Shown: in pieces, positions 9,573 to 18,553 of the stretch
How positions within the stretch are numbered: position 1 is the first letter of the stretch
Layout of the letters: each line of letters begins with the position of its first letter
From: Kineobactrum sediminis
Lineage (GTDB): Bacteria > Pseudomonadota > Gammaproteobacteria > Pseudomonadales > Halieaceae
Reading direction: 5' to 3'
Assembly: GCF_002868715.1 (NCBI RefSeq)
Contig: NZ_PKLZ01000008.1
Location: 62,001 to 126,000 of the forward strand
Length of the DNA: 64,000 nt
Notes under the pieces: generated by a model
What the model saw: the letters and a program-made list of their open reading frames with translations, nothing else
What the model was told of the DNA's origin: nothing
Databases searched by the model: none
Position numbers and translations under genes: made by a program

Positions 9573-10730
9573 TCAATCGGTCAGGCAAGCGGGGTCAAAA
9601 TCGTCATCGCCGCGCAACCAACCCACGACTTCCGCGGCTGCAGGGTTGTTCAGGGCCGCGTATTCGGCTTGCAGTGACTGTCTGCGGGCCACGCCGAGCC
9701 CGTGGAGACCGATATCCCGAAATAATACGCTGTCGCGCAGCAGCAGTCGCCAGGTCGACTCACCCAGTGTTGCTTGCAGCCATGGCACCTTCTGTGTCGC
9801 CGCTGCGCCCGAATACAGCGCCGCAAGCCCGGTCAGTGCCGGCAGTGAGCACCGGGCCTGGATCATGGGATTGCAGAAATGACCATGCACTATGTCTGCG
9901 GGGGCCTGCTCCCGGCCCTGAAGGGGGTCCAGGAACAGGTGCTTGCTGCGTACCGCGCCGTCGTTCACCGGATAGTTGTCCCACAGTACCAGGGGCCGCT
10001 TGAATTCAGCCCGGGCGCGCTGCAGGTCCGCAATGCTGACGCTGTCCGGGCAGACCCGGTTGCCGGTCCAGAAAATATCGACTTCCGGCGCCAGCAAGTG
10101 CCCGAGTTGCGCCCAGTAATTTTCCGGCCTGCGACCAAAAAACCGCTCCAGCACCGGATCAAAGGAATAGTAGGTAGGACAGACAATGATCCGTTCGGCG
10201 ACTGTCCAGGCGCAGATGTCGGCGACAATCTCTGCCTGACGACCCGCCAGATCCGCCTGGTCCCCTGGCATGTCATCGAACAGAATCGCCAGCAGCGGTG
10301 CTCCGAGGCCGTTAAGCTGGTCGATCCTGGCCCACAAATGATCGCGCTGGCGAGGTCCATATTCGGCATACAGGGCAAAAGGTGACAAACCAATACCGAA
10401 GCTGATGCCGAGCCGGGCAAAATGTTGCGCCAGTTCCTGCAGCCCCAGCCATTCCTCCCGCGGCCAATGCCGCTGCCACTGCCGGCGCAGCCACGGATCT
10501 GCCTTGGGCGCATAAATATAACTGTTGAGACCCAGCTGGCTGAGATAATCGGCATAGTCCATGCGCACCTGGTGGCTCCAGGGGCGACCATAGAATCCTT
10601 CTATAACGCCGCTAAGAAAGGTCGGGGCTGCCGGTTCCCGCGCAGTCGGAATCACCACAGTTGCAATCCCTGGCACAGCGGACAAACCCGGAGGCAGAAC
10701 GGCTGAATCACTGGAGCGGTCATAGGGCAT
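9573..10730 (-). CDS. GH84-type beta-N-acetylglucosaminidase (O-GlcNAcase-like)
   Basis: Predicted retaining glycosidase that removes beta-linked N-acetylglucosamine by substrate-assisted catalysis. The 385-residue protein opens its catalytic barrel with FLSGVIEGFYGRPWS (about residue 38), followed by SYIYAPKADPWLR and the adjacent aspartate pair in LFDDMPG (near 170), the GH84 catalytic dyad. WDNYPVNDG near residue 275 also fits the family. No signal peptide or lipobox is visible, so a cytoplasmic enzyme is likely, like the human enzyme and some bacterial homologues. The start is uncertain: AGGA is only one base from the ATG, and a downstream GTG could be used. The natural substrate is unknown. 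Confidence 0.82.
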   Translation of the reverse strand: MPYDRSSDSAVLPPGLSAVPGIATVVIPTAREPAAPTFLSGVIEGFYGRPWSHQVRMDYADYLSQLGLNSYIYAPKADPWLRRQWQRHWPREEWLGLQELAQHFARLGISFGIGLSPFALYAEYGPRQRDHLWARIDQLNGLGAPLLAILFDDMPGDQADLAGRQAEIVADICAWTVAERIIVCPTYYSFDPVLERFFGRRPENYWAQLGHLLAPEVDIFWTGNRVCPDSVSIADLQRARAEFKRPLVLWDNYPVNDGAVRSKHLFLDPLQGREQAPADIVHGHFCNPMIQARCSLPALTGLAALYSGAAATQKVPWLQATLGESTWRLLLRDSVLFRDIGLHGLGVARRQSLQAEYAALNNPAAAEVVGWLRGDDDFDPACLTD

Positions 10731-10850
10731 TCCTTGCGTAAAGCGGTCGCGTCATTCCTGAAGGAAATAAAAACCAATTCCTTATCGCTAAAAAACCTAA
10801 AACTGATTGCATATGACGGTGGCAAAATACCCAGCATGAGCAATACTTCA

Positions 10851-10981
10851 AGAGCGGTTGCTTATCCCCCTCGCAACATCAGGCAACCGCCAGGGCATCC
10901 CCCAATGCCCTGCAAAGGAAGCAATTCCTTTGAGTTTCACTCCTAATGGTCTTTTTGGGCCCCGCACGGGGCCCTTTTTTT
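10851..10981 (+). ncRNA. Candidate structured small RNA with four hairpins
   Basis: Between two minus-strand genes, the plus strand folds into successive perfect stems. The first is GCGGTTGC/GCAACCGC (10854–10861 with 10883–10890). The second is CAGGGCAT/ATGCCCTG (10891–10898 with 10905–10912, loop CCCCCA). The third is CAAAGGAA/TTCCTTTG (10913–10920 with 10925–10932, loop GCAA, a GNRA tetraloop). The fourth is a strong intrinsic terminator. Loops 1 and 2 each expose CCCCC, which could pair with G-rich ribosome-binding sites. No clear promoter was found, only weak -10-like AAAAT and AATACT. I could not assign it to a known RNA family. Confidence 0.55.
10957..10981 (+). terminator. Strong intrinsic terminator on the plus strand
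   Basis: A GGGCCCC/GGGGCCC stem (10957–10963 with 10968–10974) with loop GCAC is followed by seven Ts. No plus-strand protein gene precedes it, so it most likely ends the candidate small RNA. On the minus strand the stem is followed by only five As, so it would not serve pilZ or the GH84 gene. Confidence 0.8.
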
Positions 10982-11015
10982 GTCCGGATGCCCTGTCCGG
11001 AGACGGCCTGGCGTG

Positions 11016-11369
11016 TTACATCGTGTGGGTCGGGCGATCCGAGGTAAGGGAGCCGGCCAGATGGTTTTCTATTTTGCTGTTGGCGGTCGCATCCTGCTCG
11101 CTGAACTGGACGCCGATTCCTGCAGTCCGGTTACCCTGCGCACCCCGGGGCGTCACCCACACGACCTTGCCCGCAATGGGGATCTTCTCCGATTCATCCA
11201 TTAGCGTGAGCAACATGAATACTTCATCACCCACGGAATAGCTTTTGTTGGTGGGCACAAACAGGCCACCGTGGTTAAGGAAGGGCATATAAGCCGAATA
11301 GAGTACAGCCTTGTCCTTGATCGTCAGTGACAGAATGCCATTGCGGCCGCCTGCAGCAGTATCAGTCAT
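11016..11369 (-). CDS. pilZ: Type IV pilus biogenesis protein PilZ
   Basis: Small cytoplasmic protein needed for type IV pilus assembly and twitching, working with PilB and FimX in other species. The 117-residue protein is a single PilZ domain and matches the length of the pseudomonad protein. The RxxxR motif that binds cyclic di-GMP is not visible, as expected for this original PilZ type. Its ATG overlaps the holB stop by 8 bp and follows GGGAGA. The tmk–holB–pilZ order is diagnostic. Confidence 0.92.
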   Translation of the reverse strand: MTDTAAGGRNGILSLTIKDKAVLYSAYMPFLNHGGLFVPTNKSYSVGDEVFMLLTLMDESEKIPIAGKVVWVTPRGAQGNRTAGIGVQFSEQDATANSKIENHLAGSLTSDRPTHTM

Positions 11370-12372
11370 AGATTACTCTCCCAGAGAAGGGCTTCATGGT
11401 AGCACCGCCAGTCGCACTCCCCAAACAGTTCTGAAGGTCGATAAAAATGGATTCCAGCACCAGTTGCGGGTTCGGGTTGGAACCGGCATCGGCAGCCCGC
11501 TGCAGTACACACAGCCGGTCGAGCAAGCCAAACACGGGCCGCGCTGCGTTGCGCAGAGTCGCACCATCCTGCAAGCACAGCCATTGCTGCAGAAATTCAG
11601 CCACCTCGGCCAGTGCGGCCGGCAATTCCAGCTGCCCGAACAGCGGCGCCACCCTGGCTACCTGCGGCTGCCCTGCAGCGAGTGCCGCCAGCCCGGCTCG
11701 CCTCGCCTCAAGCGGCTCCACACCACAGTCATGAAACAAGCGCTCCGCGCGCAAGGGCTTGCCCGCCGCGAGCTGCAACAACCTGGCACTGGCAGTCCTG
11801 TCGCCGGACAGGTGATCCAGCCAAGGCAGACAGAACTCCCTGTCCGGCAGGGGTAATGGAAACTGCTGGCAGCGCGAACGCACGGTCGCGGGAAGGCCCT
11901 GCAGCCGATCACATACCAGCACGATGTGCGTGTTGGACGACGGCTCCTCAAGACACTTCAGCAGTGCGTTGGCAGCCGCCACGGTCATGCTCTCGGCGGG
12001 CGCCAGCACCAGCACCTTGCGCTTGCCAAAGCCGGCGGTGCGAAAAGCGAACGCTACCGCATCCCGTATCTGCTCAATCTTGATAACACGGCTCTTGCCT
12101 TCGGGTTGCAACCAGCGAAAATCCCCGTGACTACCGGCTCGGCTGTACTGACAGCCGGAGCAGTGGCCACAGTTGTGGCCGGCTTGCGGCGCATGGCACA
12201 ACAGCAGACGCGCCAGTGCCAGGGCCAGACGGTTCTTGCCGATTTCCGCCGGGCCACTCAACAACAGTGCATGGGGCAACTGACCGGCGGCCAGCTGCTC
12301 CTGCAGCCGCGCCCACGGGACAGACTGCCAGGGCAAGGGCGGGCTTATGGCCGGCAGCTCTGTCAGATTCAT
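11362..12372 (-). CDS. holB: DNA polymerase III subunit delta'
   Basis: Stator subunit of the clamp loader that places the sliding clamp at the replication fork. The 336-residue protein starts MNLTELPAISPPLPWQ, chosen because this ATG overlaps the tmk stop as ATGA. It has the degenerate P-loop GPAEIGKNRLA expected of delta', and a zinc site CGHCSGCQYS near residue 60. ANALLKCLEEPSSNT is the conserved segment before the SRC-like motif (RSRCQQ). Confidence 0.94.
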   Translation of the reverse strand: MNLTELPAISPPLPWQSVPWARLQEQLAAGQLPHALLLSGPAEIGKNRLALALARLLLCHAPQAGHNCGHCSGCQYSRAGSHGDFRWLQPEGKSRVIKIEQIRDAVAFAFRTAGFGKRKVLVLAPAESMTVAAANALLKCLEEPSSNTHIVLVCDRLQGLPATVRSRCQQFPLPLPDREFCLPWLDHLSGDRTASARLLQLAAGKPLRAERLFHDCGVEPLEARRAGLAALAAGQPQVARVAPLFGQLELPAALAEVAEFLQQWLCLQDGATLRNAARPVFGLLDRLCVLQRAADAGSNPNPQLVLESIFIDLQNCLGSATGGATMKPFSGRVIYD

Positions 12373-13049
12373 TGCCGCGGTGCCCCTCGTTGAGGCAATT
12401 CCCGGTGCCGTGGAGCCCAACAAGCGAACAGTTCCTCACAAATCACCAGCAACTGTCGCTGTACCTCGGCAAGCGGTTCGCTGGCATCAACCAGGTGGTA
12501 GCGACCACTGCTCTCTTTCGCCAGTTGCAGGTAGGTATCGCGCACTCGCTGGTAAAAATCCAGCGCCTCCTGCTCAAAACGGTCCAGCTCTCCCCTGCCC
12601 CGGGCACGCTCCAGGCCGATACTGACCGGCGCGTCCAGCAGCAGGGTGTAATCCGGACGCAGCTCTCCCTGAACAAGGTTCTCAAGCGCACGCACTACTG
12701 CAGCATCAATGCCGCGACCACCGCTCTGATAGGCATAACTGGCATCGGTGAAGCGATCACAGAGCACCCACTGGCCTGCTTCAAGGGCCGGGAGAATTAC
12801 CTGCTGCAGATGCTGGGCGCGAGCGGCGAACAACAGCAGCAGCTCGGCCATCGGCGCCACCGGCTCCGGCCGAACCCTGAGCAGGGCATTGCGCACGTCC
12901 TCGCCCAGCCCGGTGCCACCCGGCTCACGGGTGACTACCAGATCGACTCCCCGGGCTCGCAGATAGTCGCTGATGCAGGCAATATTAGTGGACTTACCCA
13001 TGCCCTCCCCGCCTTCAACGGTAATGAATAATCCGCGCATTGACTGCAT
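12369..13049 (-). CDS. tmk: Thymidylate kinase
   Basis: Phosphorylates dTMP to dTDP for DNA synthesis. The 226-residue protein begins MQSMRGLFITVEGGEGMGKST, with the P-loop GGEGMGKST, then TREPGGTGLGE and the DR(Y/F) motif in LCDRFTDASYAYQ. The LID region GRGELDRFEQE lies near residue 150. The start is either this ATG, 3 bases after the mltG stop, or a second ATG nine bases on; AGGGAA 12 bases upstream slightly favours the first. Confidence 0.95.
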   Translation of the reverse strand: MQSMRGLFITVEGGEGMGKSTNIACISDYLRARGVDLVVTREPGGTGLGEDVRNALLRVRPEPVAPMAELLLLFAARAQHLQQVILPALEAGQWVLCDRFTDASYAYQSGGRGIDAAVVRALENLVQGELRPDYTLLLDAPVSIGLERARGRGELDRFEQEALDFYQRVRDTYLQLAKESSGRYHLVDASEPLAEVQRQLLVICEELFACWAPRHRELPQRGAPRQ

Positions 13050-13052
13050 GTA

Positions 13053-14090
13053 TCAAAGTTTCCCTGGAGTGGAGCGATAGTCCTGCCGTCGCTTTAGCTG
13101 GTATTTACGCACAGCCTGTTGATGGCCTTCAAGTGTTGCGTTGAACTCGTGGCTGCCGTCACCTCTGGCGACAAAAAACAGAGTATCACCCGGTGCCGGA
13201 TTCAGCGCGGCGCGAATCGCTGCCAGGCCGGGCAGCGCAATCGGGGTCGGTGGCAGGCCGTGATGGCGGTAGGTGTTGAACAGGTTACCGGCGTCTCGCA
13301 GGTGGCTGCGGGCAAGGTTACCGTCAAACTCTGCTCCCAGCCCATAGATAATGGTCGGGTCCGTCTGCAGGCGCATCCCCTGCTGCAGGCGCCGGACAAA
13401 CACACCGGCGATCTGTTCGCGCTCGTCCGGGACCCCGGTTTCCCGCTCAATAATAGAGGCCATGATCAATGCCTCATACGGTTCACTATAGGGCAGACCC
13501 AGTGGTCGCTGCTGCCACTCTCGCGCCAGTACATCGCGCAGGGCCAGGTGCGCCCGGCGAAGAATGTCCAGGTCGGTATCACCGCGTTCAAAGCGGTAGG
13601 TTTCCGGAAGAAATAGCCCCTCCAGGGCCTGATAAGGGGCCACCAACTGCAGCAGGCGCTCGTCGTCGCGCCCCACAAGCACTGTCTCGAGCGCAGCTTC
13701 CTTCTCCAGCAGCACCAGCGCCTGGGCTACCGTAATACCCTCCGGCAGCGTGACCTGGTATTGCAGCACTTTGCCGCTCACCAATAAAGCCAGCAGCGCC
13801 TCAGGAGTGGTGCCGGGAATCAGCCTGTACTCTCCCCGACGTAGCCTTGAATCCAGGCCGGTCACTCGCCCATAGGCAATTAACAACCGGGGATGGGCCA
13901 GGATGCCCTGTTGGTGCAGGCCGGCGGCGACAGTGCGCAGCGTGTCTCCGGGCGCCACCGTGATCACCGCGCCCTCCGCCGGCACCACCAGCGGGGTATG
14001 CCAGCGTTCCAGCAGTTCGCGTCCCGCCAGCGCCCCCACGCAGGCGATGACCACCGCCAGCACTGCAGCCCAGCGCAGAGCCCGCCTCAT
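13053..14090 (-). CDS. mltG: Endolytic murein transglycosylase MltG
   Basis: Membrane-anchored enzyme that cuts nascent peptidoglycan strands and sets glycan length. The 345-residue protein starts MRRALRWAAVLAVV, with a single N-terminal membrane segment. The start ATG overlaps the pabC stop (ATGA), and the much longer open frame inside pabC is spurious. A LysM-like part (VAPGDTLRTVAAGLHQQGIL) precedes the YceG catalytic domain with glutamate in ASIIERETG, then TDPTIIYGLG and NTYRHHGLPPTPI. Confidence 0.94.
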   Translation of the reverse strand: MRRALRWAAVLAVVIACVGALAGRELLERWHTPLVVPAEGAVITVAPGDTLRTVAAGLHQQGILAHPRLLIAYGRVTGLDSRLRRGEYRLIPGTTPEALLALLVSGKVLQYQVTLPEGITVAQALVLLEKEAALETVLVGRDDERLLQLVAPYQALEGLFLPETYRFERGDTDLDILRRAHLALRDVLAREWQQRPLGLPYSEPYEALIMASIIERETGVPDEREQIAGVFVRRLQQGMRLQTDPTIIYGLGAEFDGNLARSHLRDAGNLFNTYRHHGLPPTPIALPGLAAIRAALNPAPGDTLFFVARGDGSHEFNATLEGHQQAVRKYQLKRRQDYRSTPGKL

Positions 14091-14923
14091 GCAAGCCACC
14101 CGACATAGGCCCCGTGCAGGGCGGAAGTGACAGGGTGCCGGAGCCAGCGGCGATGCCGGAAACGGGAGACCGGGCGCAGGCCGACAACGGTATTGCAATA
14201 AAACAGCTCGTCGGCCGCCAGCAACTGTGCCACGTCCAGCCGCGCTTCGCTGACCTGCAGGCCGCAGGCCGCGCCCAGCTGTTCGATAATCAGCTGGCGC
14301 CGGGTACCGGTAATCCCGGCGTCGCACAGTTGCGGCGTCAGTAGCTTGTCGCCCAGGCATACAAACAGGTTACCGGTGGTGACCGACAACGGCTCACCAC
14401 ACTGCCCCAGCATCAGTACCTCGTCGTGGCCACTACGTGCACAATCGGCCGCCGCCAGCACCTGTTCAAGCCGGTTGAGGTGCTTTATGCCGGCCAGCAA
14501 CGGTTGCTTGCCCCACCGCACAGCGGTTTCGCCCAGGTCGGCCGGCGAGCTCAAGACCCAAGGATTCGCGGATAAAGGGGCAAGGGTAATAATAATCCGG
14601 GGAATAGCATCAGTCGGGGGCGCGTAACCACGGGGCCCGGCACCACGACTGACGGTCAGGCGCATCACACTGAACTCGTGCTCATGAGTCACCGCCTTAC
14701 AGGCCACAGCCAGCTGTTCCCGAACCGCAGTCATGCAATCGGGTATACCCAGGCGTCTCAGCCCCTCACCGAGTCTGGCAAAATGATAATCCTGCAAGGT
14801 AATACGCTGTCCTGCCAGCAACAGGGTTTCGAACAGGCCATCGCCGTACGCAAGGGCCCTGTCGGGTAGCGGTAGAGCGTCCGCCTGTTGCCCGTCTACC
14901 CATGTCGTCGTTGCGGTCGGCAC
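14087..14923 (-). CDS. pabC: Aminodeoxychorismate lyase
   Basis: PLP enzyme that releases pyruvate from 4-amino-4-deoxychorismate to give p-aminobenzoate for folate. The 278-residue protein shows the fold-type IV pattern: AYGDGLFETL near residue 25, the PLP lysine probably in AGIKHLNRLEQVLA, and a phosphate-binding region in GNLFVCLG and GITGTRR. It lies 11 bp after fabF and overlaps mltG by 4 bp, the usual location. The last 30 residues diverge from homologues I remember. Confidence 0.92.
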   Translation of the reverse strand: MPTATTTWVDGQQADALPLPDRALAYGDGLFETLLLAGQRITLQDYHFARLGEGLRRLGIPDCMTAVREQLAVACKAVTHEHEFSVMRLTVSRGAGPRGYAPPTDAIPRIIITLAPLSANPWVLSSPADLGETAVRWGKQPLLAGIKHLNRLEQVLAAADCARSGHDEVLMLGQCGEPLSVTTGNLFVCLGDKLLTPQLCDAGITGTRRQLIIEQLGAACGLQVSEARLDVAQLLAADELFYCNTVVGLRPVSRFRHRRWLRHPVTSALHGAYVGWLA

Positions 14924-14934
14924 CCGTTGCGTAG

Positions 14935-16176
14935 TCAGCCCAACTCACTGAACAACAGTGATCCGTTGGTGCCACCAAAACCGAAGGAGTTGGATAGTGC
15001 GCAGCGAATACGGCGCTCCTGCGCAGTATTTGGTACATAGTTCAGGTTACAGCCCTCATCCGGGTTGTCGAGGTTGATGGTGGGGGGGGCGACCTGATCG
15101 CGAATGGCGAGCACCGAAAAGATCGCTTCCACTGCACCCGCGGCACCCAGCAGGTGACCGATCATGGATTTGGTAGAGCTCACCGCGACACCACTGGCGG
15201 CATCGCCCAGCACGGTTTCGATAGCGCGACTTTCCGCCAGATCGCCGGCAACGGTTGAGGTCCCGTGGGCATTGATATAATCCACGACATCGGGATTCAG
15301 GCCTGAATCGTTGATAGCATTGCGCATCGCAGTTGCCGCACCGCGACCGTCTTCTGGCGGCAGGGTCATGTGATAGGCATCACCACTCATGCCAAAACCA
15401 ACCAGCTCCGCGTAAATGCGGGCACCCCGTGCCTTCGCTGATTCATACTCCTCCAGCATCATCACACCAGCTCCGTCGCCCAGGACAAAACCATCGCGGT
15501 CTCGGTCCCAGGGGCGGGAGGCGCCAGCTGGATCATCGTTGCGAGTCGAGAGCGCGCGGGCGGCCGCGAAGCCACCCAGCCCAACCGGTGTGGTGGCCAT
15601 TTCGGCACCACCTACCAGCATGGCGTCGGCGTCACCCAGGGCAATAAGACGCGCGCCCAGGCCGATATTATGGGTGCCCGATGTGCATGCCGTGACAACC
15701 GCCAGATTCGGGCCCTGGAGGTTGAATTTGACCGAGAGGTTGCCGGAAATCATGTTGATGATGGAGCCCGGCACAAAAAACGGGGAAATCTTGCGAGGCC
15801 CGAATTTTGCAACGATCTCCGAGTTTTTTTCAATCTGGCCAATACCACCTATTCCCGAGCCAATCGCGCAACCGATACGGGGCGCATTGTGCTCGGTCAC
15901 TTCAAGGCCGGAATCCTCCATTGCCTGAATACCGGCAACCATCCCGAATTGAACAAAGATATCCATTTTACGGGCATCTTTTTCGCTCAGGTAAGGAGTG
16001 GCGCTGAAATTTTTAACGCTGGCACTGAACCGGGTACTGTAAGCGGAGACATCAAACGCCTCGATAGGGGCGGCACCGCTTTTTCCCGCTACGATGTTCG
16101 ACCACGTCGTGTCGACATCGAGGCCCAGGGGACTGACCATACCGAGACCCGTGACTACAACTCGTCTACCAATCAC
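14935..16176 (-). CDS. fabF: 3-oxoacyl-ACP synthase II
   Basis: Condensing enzyme that elongates acyl-ACP with malonyl-ACP. The 413-residue protein carries the Cys–His–His triad: Cys in [10 protein letters not shown], His in [11 protein letters not shown] and His in [11 protein letters not shown], and ends with the glycine-rich [12 protein letters not shown]. It is the downstream neighbour of acpP, from which it is separated by a hairpin terminator/attenuator. Confidence 0.97.
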   Translation of the reverse strand: MIGRRVVVTGLGMVSPLGLDVDTTWSNIVAGKSGAAPIEAFDVSAYSTRFSASVKNFSATPYLSEKDARKMDIFVQFGMVAGIQAMEDSGLEVTEHNAPRIGCAIGSGIGGIGQIEKNSEIVAKFGPRKISPFFVPGSIINMISGNLSVKFNLQGPNLAVVTACTSGTHNIGLGARLIALGDADAMLVGGAEMATTPVGLGGFAAARALSTRNDDPAGASRPWDRDRDGFVLGDGAGVMMLEEYESAKARGARIYAELVGFGMSGDAYHMTLPPEDGRGAATAMRNAINDSGLNPDVVDYINAHGTSTVAGDLAESRAIETVLGDAASGVAVSSTKSMIGHLLGAAGAVEAIFSVLAIRDQVAPPTINLDNPDEGCNLNYVPNTAQERRIRCALSNSFGFGGTNGSLLFSELG

Positions 16177-16220
16177 AGCAGCAACTCCTCATTTAACAAA
16201 AAGGCAGGAAGCATAAACAG

Positions 16221-16256
16221 AAAAAGCCGTTCTATCAAAACATAGAAACGGCTTTT
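16221..16256 (-). terminator. Terminator/attenuator between acpP and fabF
   Basis: Inverted repeat AAAAGCCGT…TCTAT (16222–16235) pairs with ATAG…ACGGCTTTT (16242–16256), and five Us follow on the minus strand. It would allow acpP to be produced in excess of fabF. Confidence 0.65.
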
Positions 16257-16275
16257 CGGGTTACAGCGAGAAGTA

Positions 16276-16512
16276 TCAGGCGAGGTTTTCGGTAATGTAA
16301 TCGATCGCCAGTTTCACTGTAGTGATTTTTTCGGCTTCTTCATCGGGAATTTCAGTTTCAAATTCCTCCTCAAGAGCCATCACCAATTCAACGGTATCAA
16401 GAGAATCTGCGCCCAGATCTTCCACAAAAGACGCTTCGGTCTGCACTTCGTCCTCTTTGACTCCAAGCTGCTCTGCAACAATTTTCTTAACGCGTTCTTC
16501 AATGCTACTCAT
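16276..16512 (-). CDS. acpP: Acyl carrier protein
   Basis: Carries growing fatty acyl chains on a 4'-phosphopantetheine arm. The 78-residue acidic protein has the attachment serine in [16 protein letters not shown], near residue 38, and the usual start [27 protein letters not shown] precedes the ATG. A candidate promoter lies in the 139-bp gap to fabG, and a hairpin follows the gene. Confidence 0.97.
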   Translation of the reverse strand: MSSIEERVKKIVAEQLGVKEDEVQTEASFVEDLGADSLDTVELVMALEEEFETEIPDEEAEKITTVKLAIDYITENLA

Positions 16513-16569
16513 GTCGTTGGTTACTCCTGAGATAATTTAAATAAACCTGATGACCCGGTCCGAGGCGGC

Positions 16570-16599
16570 ATTTTACTCTGTTTTTCCGCTGAGTAATAA
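16570..16599 (-). promoter_or_regulatory. Candidate promoter for acpP
   Basis: On the minus strand, -35-like TTATTA (16594–16599) and -10-like TAAAAT (16570–16575) are 18 bp apart in the A/T-rich fabG–acpP gap. The -10 matches five of six bases and the -35 four of six. Separate acpP promoters are common in this operon. Confidence 0.35.
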
Positions 16600-16651
16600 A
16601 TTTTTTTTAGGCTGTATTTCAGCGGGGCGCGTATACACCCGCCGAGGCGGT

Positions 16652-17425
16652 CTATGCCATGTTCATGCCGCCGTTGATATGAATGGTTTCGCCGGTGATA
16701 TAAGCGGCGTTATCGCTGCAGAGAAAGCCAACCAAAGCCCCGATTTCGGCGGCTTCGCCCAATCTCGACAGCGGTATTTGGCGCACCAGCGAATCGCGCT
16801 GCTCGTCCCCGAGTTCCCGGGTCATGTCGGTATCGATAAAGCCCGGAGCGACGCAGTTTACGGTAATTGCACGGGAGCCCAGCTCGCGCGCCAGCGCCCG
16901 GGAGAAGCCTTCTGCACCCGCCTTACTGGCCGCATAATTGCTCTGCCCGGCGTTGCCCATGGCCCCGACTACGGAAGTAATGCTCACGATACGTCCCCAC
17001 CGCGCCTTGGTCATGCCGCGCAAACAGGCCTTGCTCACCCGGTACAGGGCATTGAGATTGGTATCAATCACCGAGTGCCACTCGTCGGTTTTCATGCGCA
17101 TGAGAATATTGTCACGGGTAATGCCGGCATTATTCACCAGCACCAGCGGGGCACCGAAGCGCTGGGTAATACCCTTGACCACAGCTTCAACCCCAACCTG
17201 GTCAGCTACATCCAGGGTCATGCCGCAACCCTGATAGCCGCCCTCTTGTAAATAACCACTGATGGCATCGGCACCGGCTTGGGTGGTGGCAGTACCGACA
17301 ACGGTAAAACCGTCACCGGCGAGCCGTTCCGCAATTGCCCGGCCAATACCGCGACTGGCACCGGTGACCAGTGCCACTTTGCCTGTGTCGCTTGCTGTCG
17401 CATCGTTACTACCGGCATCACTCAT
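16652..17425 (-). CDS. fabG: 3-oxoacyl-ACP reductase
   Basis: NADPH-dependent short-chain dehydrogenase that reduces 3-oxoacyl-ACP. The 257-residue protein has TGASRGIGRAIAE for cofactor binding, NNAGITRDN, the catalytic Ser and the YxxxK pair in SNYAASKAG, and VNCVAPGFIDTDMT. The first 15 residues (MSDAGSNDATASDTG) are a short extension before the fold; a later start is not obvious. Its start lies 24 bp after the fabD stop. Confidence 0.95.
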   Translation of the reverse strand: MSDAGSNDATASDTGKVALVTGASRGIGRAIAERLAGDGFTVVGTATTQAGADAISGYLQEGGYQGCGMTLDVADQVGVEAVVKGITQRFGAPLVLVNNAGITRDNILMRMKTDEWHSVIDTNLNALYRVSKACLRGMTKARWGRIVSITSVVGAMGNAGQSNYAASKAGAEGFSRALARELGSRAITVNCVAPGFIDTDMTRELGDEQRDSLVRQIPLSRLGEAAEIGALVGFLCSDNAAYITGETIHINGGMNMA

Positions 17426-17449
17426 CGCTTACATCCTTGGTCAATTGTT

Positions 17450-18430
17450 TTATTCCGTATCCGTCGCAGAACCCGCCGCCTGGCCCGCAAGCTCCTCAAG
17501 GGCCTGTGACAATGCCAGGGGTTCCTCCAGCGAATAACTTTGCAGCTCGCTGTTAATGCGACGATTCAAACCACTGAGGACCCTGCCCGGGCCGCATTCC
17601 ACTATTTTGCAGATGCCCGCCGACGCCATGTGTTCGATGCAGCGGGTCCACTGGACCGGACTGTAAATCTGCTCTACCAGCAAGCTGCGAATGCGCTCGG
17701 GATCTGTTTCGGTCTCGGCATGCACATTATGAACAACCGGTATTTTCGGCGCTTTCAGCGTCAGCTCTGCCAACGCCTGGGCCAATTGCTCACCGGCGGG
17801 CTTCATTAACTGCGTATGGAAAGGTGCGCTTACCGGCAAGGGCAAGGCGCGCTTGGCTCCGGCGGCTTTAAGCGCGTGGCTGGCCTCGGCCACTGCAGCG
17901 GTGTGCCCCGCAATCACTACTTGCCCCGGTGAGTTGAAGTTGACCGCGGCCACCTCGCCAGCGGTGCCGGCGCTGATTTCCGCGCAGACCTTGTTGATAC
18001 TGTCGTCATCGAGGCCGATGATGGCGGCCATTGCACCTTCGCCGACCGGCACCGCTGTCTGCATGAACTCACCGCGCTTGCGCACCAGCTGCACCGCATC
18101 GGCAAACTCCAGGGATCCGGCACACACCAGAGCGGAGAATTCACCCAGACTGTGACCCGCCATCATGGCGGGATCGGGACCACCAGCCTCCCGCCAGGCC
18201 CGCCACAATGCTACGCTCGCGGTCAGCAATACGGGTTGGGTGGTCGCAGTCAGGTTAAGCGTTTCCTGCTCACCGTGTTGCACCAATGCCCAGACGTCGT
18301 AGCCGAGGGCATCGGCTGCCTCGGCGAATGTGGCTCGCACGGCCTCCGATCGGGCATAGGCTGCGGCCAACATGCCGACTTTCTGCGAGCCCTGGCCGGG
18401 AAAAACAAACGCGATGGTTGATGATGTCAT
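17450..18430 (-). CDS. fabD: Malonyl-CoA:ACP transacylase
   Basis: Loads malonyl groups onto acyl carrier protein. The 326-residue protein starts MTSSTIAFVFPGQGSQKVG at an ATG behind GGAG; an upstream TTG would add six residues. The nucleophile lies in GHSLGEFSAL and the partner His in VSAPFHTQLM. In most relatives plsX (and often fabH) would separate this gene from rpmF; here only 123 bp lie between. Confidence 0.96.
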   Translation of the reverse strand: MTSSTIAFVFPGQGSQKVGMLAAAYARSEAVRATFAEAADALGYDVWALVQHGEQETLNLTATTQPVLLTASVALWRAWREAGGPDPAMMAGHSLGEFSALVCAGSLEFADAVQLVRKRGEFMQTAVPVGEGAMAAIIGLDDDSINKVCAEISAGTAGEVAAVNFNSPGQVVIAGHTAAVAEASHALKAAGAKRALPLPVSAPFHTQLMKPAGEQLAQALAELTLKAPKIPVVHNVHAETETDPERIRSLLVEQIYSPVQWTRCIEHMASAGICKIVECGPGRVLSGLNRRINSELQSYSLEEPLALSQALEELAGQAAGSATDTE

Positions 18431-18460
18431 GGCAGCTGAATTCTCCAAATAGTAAAACGC

Positions 18461-18484
18461 AAAAACGGGAGCCTGGGCTCCCGT
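18461..18484 (-). terminator. Intrinsic terminator between rpmF and fabD
   Basis: An 8-bp stem ACGGGAGC/GCTCCCGT (18465–18472 with 18477–18484) with a 4-base loop is followed by five Us on the minus strand. It would end the yceD–rpmF transcript and leaves fabD needing read-through or its own promoter. Confidence 0.7.
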
Positions 18485-18553
18485 CTATGCTGGCGCGTCA
18501 TACCTGCATTGCTGCAGCTGGACGCCCGGGGGTGCCCGTAATCGGGTGCCCGC

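Noticed and set aside
10851-10935. SRP (4.5S) RNA gene
   Set aside because: CGCAAC and AGGAAGCA recall SRP RNA, but the GGAA-capped helix and asymmetric loop of SRP RNA are missing and the stems pair differently.
10734-10946. Plus-strand 70-codon peptide in the candidate small-RNA region
   Set aside because: The perfect inverted repeats explain the sequence better, and no ribosome-binding site precedes its start.
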